A stretch of 12,560 nt of DNA from Nitrospirota bacterium (lineage in GTDB: Bacteria > Nitrospirota > Nitrospiria > Nitrospirales > UBA8639): contig CP070628.1 in the NCBI GenBank assembly GCA_020355985.1, positions 155,881 to 168,440 on the forward strand. The letters run 5' to 3'. A model generated the notes under the pieces. That model had not been told where the DNA came from. It did no database searches and was given only the letters and a program-made list of their open reading frames with translations. This document shows, in pieces, positions 7,895 to 12,560 of this stretch. Made by a program: the position numbers and the translations under genes. Numbering within the stretch: position 1 is the first letter of the stretch; every line of letters begins with the position of its first letter.

Positions 7895-8371
7895 ATGGCT
7901 GAACGTATTTTAGTTGTGGACGATGATTCTGGGGTTCGTGAAGCGTTGTCGGAGTTTTTGCTTTCTCTCGGGTATGAAGTTGTGGCGGTTGAAAATGGTG
8001 ACGACGCCTTGGCGGAATATGAGAAAAGTGTTTTTGATGTGGTGATGGCAGACTTAATCATGCCCAATATGGATGGCATGGAATTATTACGGCGAATTCG
8101 TGAGGTCAAAAACCACGAAGTTATTTTTCTGATGATTACGGGCCATCCCTCAATTAGTACGGCGGTGGAGGCTATTAATCGTGGGGCCGATGATTACATT
8201 ACGAAACCATTTCATTTGGAAGATGTGAAATTGCGCATCTCAAAAGCGTTAGAAAAGCAAACCTTGAAAGGCCGGCTCAAGACCGCACAAGGACTGGCCT
8301 GGGGGTTAATGCTTTCCATCCCTCTCTGGCTGCTTCTTGGAATTATCCTGGTTATCCTCTTTAAAGGGTAA
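7895..8371 (+). CDS. tail-anchored receiver-domain protein (response regulator without output domain)
   Basis: Residues 1-121 form a complete CheY-like receiver: acidic pair D9-D10, phospho-acceptor D53 (in MADLIMPNMDG), switch T82 (MITGH) and K104 (TKPF). Instead of a DNA-binding or enzymatic output domain, a basic linker (122-133, with K125, R127 and K129) leads to one hydrophobic helix at about 134-156 (from LAWGLML to LVILF) and the C-terminus Lys-Gly. The charge pattern predicts the receiver in the cytoplasm and the helix in the inner membrane. ATG 7895 has AAGGAT about ten bases upstream. The gene lies 57 bases after lolA and 59 bases before a secreted protein gene. No histidine kinase is nearby, so the partner is unknown. 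The receiver assignment is firm. The membrane anchor is a strong sequence inference. Confidence 0.9.
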   Translation: MAERILVVDDDSGVREALSEFLLSLGYEVVAVENGDDALAEYEKSVFDVVMADLIMPNMDGMELLRRIREVKNHEVIFLMITGHPSISTAVEAINRGADDYITKPFHLEDVKLRISKALEKQTLKGRLKTAQGLAWGLMLSIPLWLLLGIILVILFKG

Positions 8372-8430
8372 AAACCGTCCCTTCCCTTCGGTTATCTACT
8401 ATAGTGGTTGTACAGTAGAATATATCTAGA

Positions 8431-8994
8431 ATGAATGTGAACCATGTATCGGGGATGGCCAAAATCGTCCTCTTGATTTTAGCTTGTGCCACGGTTGGGG
8501 GTGCAACTTCTTCGAATGCCTTCAACCGTAACATCAAGGAAGATCCTACTAAAGTTTTACACAAGTATTTATCATTGGATAAAAAGGGTGCCAGGTTAGA
8601 GGTGTCTTCTTGGCAAGTGCTTGAACCCTATGTACATTGGAAAGAAGAACTTGCCTGGGGTCAGGTGGTCGTCATCTCGCAATTTCACATTGTGGATGAT
8701 GTAACACAATGGGAGATTGTCAATGGACTCGAGGCCAAAATCCCTGTCGTTTTTGACGTGCTCGGAACGATGCATTGGGAAAGTGTGACGTTTGTTGTTG
8801 ATCCCCACCAGGAATCCTATTTGTTTCATATCAAAGCCGTTTATGATCGATGGCAAATTGTTCATCCCCAACTTCCCCCTCATGTTGGTCGGCAACGAAT
8901 GATGGATTTTGTGCGGTGGGCGGAGTTGAGCGAACCCGAGGCAAAGAGAAAAGCGTTGTTTGCCGCATTACATAAACAATTGAAAGCGAAATAG
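8431..8994 (+). CDS. secreted or periplasmic protein of unknown function
   Basis: The 187-residue precursor has a hydrophobic N-terminal segment (about residues 10-26) and a plausible signal peptidase site after A30 (SNA-F). The mature part starts with a helix (DPTKVLHKYLSLDKKGARL), then alternating strands rich in aromatic residues (EPYVHWKEELAW, VVVISQFHIVDD, WESVTFVVD). It ends in a charged helix (PHVGRQRMMDF..., then KRKALFAALHKQLKAK). This pattern resembles a small alpha+beta fold, perhaps NTF2-like, but I cannot name the family. The start is ATG at 8431; an alternative ATG at 8455 would also leave a usable signal peptide. It sits between the receiver gene and gph (17 bases apart) and is probably in the same transcription unit. 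Confidence 0.75.
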   Translation: MNVNHVSGMAKIVLLILACATVGGATSSNAFNRNIKEDPTKVLHKYLSLDKKGARLEVSSWQVLEPYVHWKEELAWGQVVVISQFHIVDDVTQWEIVNGLEAKIPVVFDVLGTMHWESVTFVVDPHQESYLFHIKAVYDRWQIVHPQLPPHVGRQRMMDFVRWAELSEPEAKRKALFAALHKQLKAK

Positions 8995-9011
8995 CAGGAA
9001 GATCTTTAGAA

Positions 9012-9659
9012 ATGACCCGATGGCGTGCGGAAGTATTGCTTTTTGATTTTGACGGCACCCTGATTGATTCCAAGGTGGATATTGCCACAGCTGTGAATCT
9101 TACCCTCGGGGATCTGGGATTGCCTCTTCGATCCGTGGAGGAGATTTTTAGTTTTGTGGGTGATGGCGTCAAGCGCCTGCTTCGTCTTTCCGTAGGAGAG
9201 GAAAATCCAGATCAATACGACCGGGCTCTGGAGGTTTTTCGCGGACATTATTTGGAGCATTGTGTTCAGACTACGAGATGGTACCCGGGGATTTGTGAGG
9301 TACTTCAGCATTACGAGGATCGCAGAAAAGTGATTGTGACCAATAAGTCCCTGGAATATACCCTGGCTATTGTTGATGGTCTTCAGGCCCGGGATCTGTT
9401 TCAGCATGTTGAAGCGCCCCGAGATACGACTGAACTTAAGCCAGAGCCTGTGATGTTAGAACGGGCCATTAATGTAGTAGGGGCCGATCCTGCGCACACT
9501 GTAATGATTGGTGATAGCACCAATGACGTCCGGGCAGCCCGGGCGGCTGGAATGAGGGGGTGTGCAGTGGGTTACGGGTAGGGAAGTCGTGAAAAAGTCG
9601 CTGCATTAGAGCCGGATTTCTATTGTGAAACTCCACATGATCTTCTCGGTTTATTTTAG
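9012..9659 (+). pseudogene. gph: Gph-type HAD phosphatase with in-frame TAG near the 3' end
   Basis: This belongs to the haloacid dehalogenase superfamily, close to phosphoglycolate phosphatase, which removes 2-phosphoglycolate. HAD motif I is D12-F-D14-GT, motif II T110 in VIVTNKS, motif III K143 in ELKPEP, and motif IV GDSTND at 167-172; the cap domain lies at about 17-87. After GYG at 187-189 comes TAG (9579-9581, codon 190). The same frame then continues with 25 family-typical residues (GSREKVAALEPDF..., LLGLF) to a TAG at 9657-9659, so the undamaged protein would be 215 residues. The truncated product keeps all catalytic residues but lacks the last strand and helix of the core fold. One base change (for example TTG, CAG, TGG or TAT/TAC to TAG) explains it. 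AGGAAG lies about 11 bases before the ATG. Exact substrate is uncertain. Confidence 0.85.
9579..9581 (+). other. in-frame TAG inside the gph-like gene
   Basis: This amber codon follows VGYG and precedes GSREKV. The frame is unchanged across it, and the downstream 25 codons read as the conserved C-terminal end of Gph-like phosphatases. Confidence 0.85.
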
Positions 9660-9751
9660 ATCTTTTCCCGCCAGCCACAAGAGTGGATTCTTGCCAGTTG
9701 CTGACTCTCAGCCAAAGTCGTTCAAAATCAGACGGAGATTTTAAAGTTGTG

Positions 9752-9770
9752 ACTGAGCTCAGTTTTCTTT
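9752..9770 (+). terminator. weak candidate terminator after gph
   Basis: A perfect 12-base palindrome, ACTGAGCTCAGT (9752-9763), is followed by TTTCTTT. As RNA it could only form a short stem with a four-base loop, so termination would be weak. An imperfect hairpin at 9698-9715 (TTGCTGA / TCAGCCAA with a bulge) lies just upstream and has no U-tract. Nothing else was recognised in the gap between gph and thrH. Confidence 0.22.
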
Positions 9771-9838
9771 TATGATGACTTGAAATTTTCACGGGAAGTT
9801 TCCTCGTATCGTTGATGAATGATCACACTGAGGAGTCC

Positions 9839-10459
9839 ATGGCACAGCCGGTGGTGACATGTTTAGATATGGAAGGGGTCTTATTCCCAGAAATTTGGCT
9901 TGGATTAGCCGAGAAAGTCGGGCTAGAGGAACTCCGACTGACGACGAGGGACATTTCCGATTATGATGTTCTCATGCAGAAGCGATTGAAAGTGTTGCGA
10001 ACGCACGGTATTACCATTCATGACATTCAGGATGTTGTGCGAACGATTTCGCCTTTGCCAGGTGTTCCAAAACTTTTTGCCTGGTTGCGTCAACGATGTC
10101 AGCTCATTATTTTGTCAGATACGTTTTATGAGTTTGTCGGGCCGTTAATGGAACAGCTTCAATTCCCAACCATTTTTTGCCATAGCTTGGGCATTGATTC
10201 TGATGGATTTATTACGGATTATTTCCTTCGTCAGAAAGATCAAAAGCGACGGGCGGTGAGTGCACTAAAGAATCTTGGGTTCCGAGTGCTAGCAGGAGGG
10301 GATTCCTATAATGATGTTTCCATGTTAAAGGAAGCAGACGCTGGGTTTTTTTTCTGTCCACCTGACTCAATTGCGCAAGAGTATCCCCAATTCCCTGTTG
10401 CTAGAACCTATCCGGAATTGCAAGAGTTTTTAGGGCGGGCAGGCGGATTTATGCCATGA
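9839..10459 (+). CDS. thrH: ThrH-type phosphoserine phosphatase / homoserine phosphotransferase
   Basis: ThrH, characterised in Pseudomonas aeruginosa, is a HAD enzyme with phosphoserine phosphatase activity that can also transfer phosphate to homoserine. From ATG 9839 the product is 206 residues, near the ThrH length. It shows motif I as CLDMEGVLFPEIW (nucleophile D10, with Glu at position 12 as in ThrH), the TTRDISDYDVLMQKRL cap segment, motif II ILSDTFYEF (S93), RQKDQKR (131-137), and motif IV GGDSYND at 153-159. AGGAG ends three bases before this ATG, which is tight. In-frame starts at 9815 (ATG) and 9812 (TTG) would add eight or nine poorly matching residues. No serine or threonine biosynthesis gene is adjacent. 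The neighbour upstream is another HAD phosphatase of a different subfamily. Confidence 0.93.
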   Translation: MAQPVVTCLDMEGVLFPEIWLGLAEKVGLEELRLTTRDISDYDVLMQKRLKVLRTHGITIHDIQDVVRTISPLPGVPKLFAWLRQRCQLIILSDTFYEFVGPLMEQLQFPTIFCHSLGIDSDGFITDYFLRQKDQKRRAVSALKNLGFRVLAGGDSYNDVSMLKEADAGFFFCPPDSIAQEYPQFPVARTYPELQEFLGRAGGFMP

Positions 10460-10559
10460 GATGCGGTGCTGCGTAGTGTGAATAGTGCAAGGTTCCCCCT
10501 CCTTGAAGATGTCAGTGGTTTCCGGCTGATTAGCTCCCCCATAAAATGCGCTCTTCGCC

Positions 10560-10584
10560 CATTTCCAGAGTGATTTTGGAAATG
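10560..10584. repeat. 8-bp inverted repeat upstream of the lipoprotein gene
   Basis: CATTTCCA (10560-10567) and TGGAAATG (10577-10584) are perfect inverted arms around a 9-base spacer. They are flanked by CCCCC at 10536-10540 and GGGGG at 10588-10592, which could extend the pairing in RNA. No T-run follows, so it is not an intrinsic terminator. It ends 40 bases before the ATG at 10625 and could be an operator or a leader hairpin. Confidence 0.5.
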
Positions 10585-10624
10585 AACGGGGGCAATATGA
10601 CAATAACGAAAGGAGTCGTTAAAG

Positions 10625-11389
10625 ATGTGTGTTTCTCTCTCAAGACGAGTTGTTTCTATGGTAGTCGTGCTTGGTTGCTTCTCTTTAACAGGGTGCCAAG
10701 GGGACCAGATAATTGGTAACCGTGATTGGCAATATCCTCCTTCTTCAACAGGCGCGTATATTAATTCAAAAGCCGCCAAGCCTATTTCCGCGAAAGTCAT
10801 CGTTCTACCTTTAGTAGATCTTAGAGGAAATGCCAAAAAAGAAGAATATTGGAAGGTCGCGATACCTCTTATTCCATACGGGGATAGTAAATATGAACGC
10901 CCGGAGACGACTGAGAACCCTGAAGAGGTTGACGTGATACGATTTGATCCTCCAAATGATTTTGCCAAAGCCATCGCAGCTGAGTTGAGCCAGGCAGGTA
11001 TATTTTCCTCCGTACAATATGCGAAGGATGAGAAGCAGGAAAAAGTCGACTTGGTGCTTCGCGGAAATATCCGCGCCACCGACTGGGAAAGGCGTTTGAC
11101 GACTTGGGGTTTGGGACCCGTTGGTCCGGCTTTTTGGATTTTGGGTGCACCGATGTCCTGGACGACGACGACTCTCCAGATGGACCTCAGTCTTACTCCC
11201 GTTAACAATCCCAATAAGGTCTTGTGGCGGCAGAAAATGATAGCGGAGGGGAATTGGACCGACGGGATTTATTATAACCTTAAGGAGCCTACCAAACTTT
11301 TCCCAGAATCTCTCCAGGAAGCCTTAAAAGAGGCTGTTGATGACTTGGTCAATATAGCCAATGAAAATCCTCAACAGCTAATGCCGTGA
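10625..11389 (+). CDS. predicted outer-membrane lipoprotein, unknown function
   Basis: The 254-residue precursor has a basic start, a hydrophobic core and the lipobox L-T-G-C, with C24 as the lipidated residue. Q25 follows, so there is no Asp+2 inner-membrane retention signal and Lol-dependent transfer to the outer membrane is expected. The mature part reads VIVLPLVDLRG (about 59-69), then FAKAIAAELSQAGIFSSVQY, DLVLRGNIRATDWERRL, a hydrophobic Gly/Trp/Pro stretch (WGLGPVGPAFWILGAPMSW) and VLWRQKM. It ends in a helix (SLQEALKEAVDDLVNIA). This alternation resembles lipoproteins with a TolB- or CsgG-like alpha/beta fold, but I cannot assign a named family. The ATG at 10625 has AAGGAG nine bases upstream, a strong start. 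It appears to be a single gene with its own leader. Confidence 0.82.
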   Translation: MCVSLSRRVVSMVVVLGCFSLTGCQGDQIIGNRDWQYPPSSTGAYINSKAAKPISAKVIVLPLVDLRGNAKKEEYWKVAIPLIPYGDSKYERPETTENPEEVDVIRFDPPNDFAKAIAAELSQAGIFSSVQYAKDEKQEKVDLVLRGNIRATDWERRLTTWGLGPVGPAFWILGAPMSWTTTTLQMDLSLTPVNNPNKVLWRQKMIAEGNWTDGIYYNLKEPTKLFPESLQEALKEAVDDLVNIANENPQQLMP

Positions 11390-11547
11390 TAAATTTTATT
11401 AAAGTTGTTGGAATAATTAAGAAAAAATGGCATTTGAATTTTTGGGTTGATATTTGGCCACAAGAAGATTATTTTTAGACTTCAGACAACAAAAAAACGA
11501 CCGATAATGATAAAGAAAGAGGGGCATTGGATAGAGACCTTCCTTTC

Positions 11548-11577
11548 TTGACAGTTGGAGGCAGGTATTCCTAATCC
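11548..11577 (+). promoter_or_regulatory. tentative promoter for cutA
   Basis: A perfect TTGACA at 11548-11553 is followed after 18 bases by TAATCC (11572-11577), a poor -10 match. It lies in the AT-rich 224-base gap between the lipoprotein gene and cutA. A GC-rich hairpin (GGGGCAAGCCCC, 11594-11605) sits between it and the cutA start. Nothing else was recognised in this gap. Confidence 0.25.
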
Positions 11578-11613
11578 TGGTTCTTTGAAATTTGGGGCAA
11601 GCCCCTGTTGGTT

Positions 11614-11946
11614 ATGGATGAAATTGTTGTATTGGTAACAGTCGGATCTGAAGCCGAGGCTGCCAATATTGCTAGAGCGTTAGTCGAGAAAAGATTAGTG
11701 GCCTGTGTGAATATTCTTCCTGGTGTACGTTCTATCTTTCAATGGGAAGGCAAGGTCACTGAAGAAAGCGAATGTTTACTGGTGGCTAAAACGGTGAGTC
11801 AGGTCTTTGAGCAGGTGGCTACAGCCGTGAAATCTTTACATAGCTATAGTGTTCCGGAAGTTATTGCGCTTGAAATTCAACATGGGCTTCCCGAATATCT
11901 GAGCTGGGTGCGAGATATCACTAAGCCAGCCAGTCAACTGGCTTAA
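11614..11946 (+). CDS. cutA: CutA1 family trimeric protein (divalent-ion tolerance)
   Basis: CutA1 is a small, very stable cytoplasmic trimer with a ferredoxin-like fold. It was named for copper and divalent cation tolerance in E. coli, but its biochemical role is still unclear. From ATG 11614 the product is 110 residues, a typical length. Family motifs are visible: LVTVGSEAEAANIARALVE, ACVNILPGV (30-38), S40-I-F-Q-W-E-G-K-V, E51 in EESECLLVAKT, and HSYSVPEVIALEI (76-88). A TTG at 11608 would add only two residues. No Shine-Dalgarno sequence precedes the start; instead GGGGCAAGCCCC at 11594-11605 ends eight bases before the ATG. It lies before a probable murein peptidase gene. Confidence 0.93.
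   Translation: MDEIVVLVTVGSEAEAANIARALVEKRLVACVNILPGVRSIFQWEGKVTEESECLLVAKTVSQVFEQVATAVKSLHSYSVPEVIALEIQHGLPEYLSWVRDITKPASQLA
11922..11945 (+). terminator. candidate hairpin over the cutA stop codon
   Basis: TAAGCCAG (11922-11929) and CTGGCTTA (11938-11945) form a perfect 8-bp stem with an 8-base loop that itself allows a nested alternative (AGCCAGT / ACTGGCT). The stem includes the first two bases of the cutA TAA. Only AATCAAGTTTT follows, so the U-tract is weak and displaced. Confidence 0.35.
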
Positions 11947-12018
11947 TCAAGTTTTGGCTAGATAGATATTGGTAATCGCTACTCATAATAATTCTCTCAA
12001 ATCTCAATTGGTGAACGA

Positions 12019-12560
12019 ATGAAAGAATCTGAAGAAACCCTGACCGTTATTGTCTTTCGTGGAGCACGGGCTAATCCATGGCGGCTAAAAATCCGCAAGG
12101 CGTTCGTCAAACATGGCTTGATCTGGGGGTTGGCCTTGTTGCTGGTTCAGGGGGGAATTGTTACGCATTATATCTATCAATGGAATCAATTGAGTGAATT
12201 AGAGGAAATTAAACGTGAATTGAATTCCTCTCGGGCCAAGACTGGTACGTTTTCAACCGAAGTCGATGGCATGAAAAAGCGAATGCTGGCGTTGGAAACG
12301 CTCAACCGCAAATTGCAGACAATGTTTGGCCTCGAACCTGATGACATTCAGGGCCTGCCTTCAGGGGTTCCAGGTCAAGGGGGTGAAGAGCTGCCTTACG
12401 AAATGACTCCCGAGGAGGCGACCATGCCAAGTGATGGTTCCCTGCAAAAATCTGGCATGAATAAAGCTGTTCCTCAAGGTCTTTCATCCACAGAACGAAA
12501 GATTACGGAAATCAAAACCGGTCTGAGTTGGTTAAGCCAACAGAGTAAATTGGAGAGCCA
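12019..12560 (+). CDS. membrane-anchored coiled-coil protein, probable M23 murein peptidase N-terminus (partial)
   Basis: An open frame begins at ATG 12019 and runs off the window end after 180 full codons without a stop. Residues 1-32 are basic and start with ETLTVIVFRG, a pattern seen at the N-terminus of envelope metallopeptidases of the NlpD/M23 type. A hydrophobic segment at about 33-51 should anchor it in the inner membrane. A heptad-like coiled coil follows at about 54-102 and ends with LNRKLQTMFGLEP, another feature common before M23 domains. A Pro/Gly/Glu-rich spacer and the start of a second helix (ERKITEIKTGLSWLSQQ) come next. The catalytic zinc-binding domain itself is not in the window, so the peptidase identity is inferred. 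No strong ribosome-binding site is visible. Confidence 0.65.
   Translation, partial: MKESEETLTVIVFRGARANPWRLKIRKAFVKHGLIWGLALLLVQGGIVTHYIYQWNQLSELEEIKRELNSSRAKTGTFSTEVDGMKKRMLALETLNRKLQTMFGLEPDDIQGLPSGVPGQGGEELPYEMTPEEATMPSDGSLQKSGMNKAVPQGLSSTERKITEIKTGLSWLSQQSKLES

Noticed and set aside
8376..8396. AACCG / CGGTT hairpin after the receiver gene as a terminator
   Set aside because: The stem is only 5 bp with an 11-base loop and no T-run follows.
3022..9581. Genome-wide reassignment of TAA and TAG to an amino acid
   Set aside because: Other genes of expected family length end at TAA (ruvA, rsmA, cutA) or TAG (yebC, lolA), so both codons act as normal stops here.
9469..9792. 107-residue minus-strand frame over the end of gph
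   Set aside because: It is a shadow of gph codons plus intergenic sequence, with no recognisable features.
10408..11214. 268-residue minus-strand frame opposite the lipoprotein gene
   Set aside because: It lies antisense to a gene with a clear signal peptide, lipobox and ribosome-binding site; its own translation shows no domain pattern.

Overview
The window looks like a core-genome stretch of a Gram-negative bacterium with an outer membrane, most likely a Nitrospira-like member of the Nitrospirota with moderate (roughly 50 %) GC. This is inferred from the gene set and protein style (LolA, a Gln+2 lipoprotein, ThrH, a full FtsK), not from a database search. No mobile element, CRISPR array, rRNA or tRNA was recognised. 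No gene-free stretch exceeds 300 bases.

Layout. Positions 45-516 hold two tiny plus-strand genes, a two-helix membrane protein and a CxxC/CxxC zinc-ribbon protein. They face a minus-strand pair, ruvA and yebC, with no ruvC between them. A divergent promoter region (about 2234-2439) separates yebC from a long plus-strand run: fmt, an unknown 104-residue protein, rsmA, ftsK, lolA (overlapping ftsK by ATGA), a receiver-domain protein with a C-terminal membrane helix, a secreted unknown protein, a Gph-type HAD phosphatase, thrH, a lipoprotein, cutA, and the 5' part of a membrane-anchored coiled-coil protein that is probably an M23 murein peptidase and runs off the end.

Functional themes are translation (Fmt, RsmA, YebC), DNA recombination and chromosome partition (RuvA, FtsK), envelope biogenesis (LolA, lipoprotein, M23-like protein) and small-molecule phosphatases (Gph, ThrH).

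The most notable observations are two genes interrupted by an in-frame stop with homologous coding continuing in the same frame. fmt has a TAA at 3022-3024, in the linker between the catalytic and C-terminal domains. The gph-like gene has a TAG at 9579-9581, 25 codons before its natural end. Each could be one substitution. Ordinary use of TAA, TAG and TGA as terminators elsewhere in the window argues against a recoded genetic code, so sequence error, recent gene damage or local readthrough are the options. The second notable item is the tail-anchored, output-less response regulator next to lolA. No convincing new multi-gene system was found.
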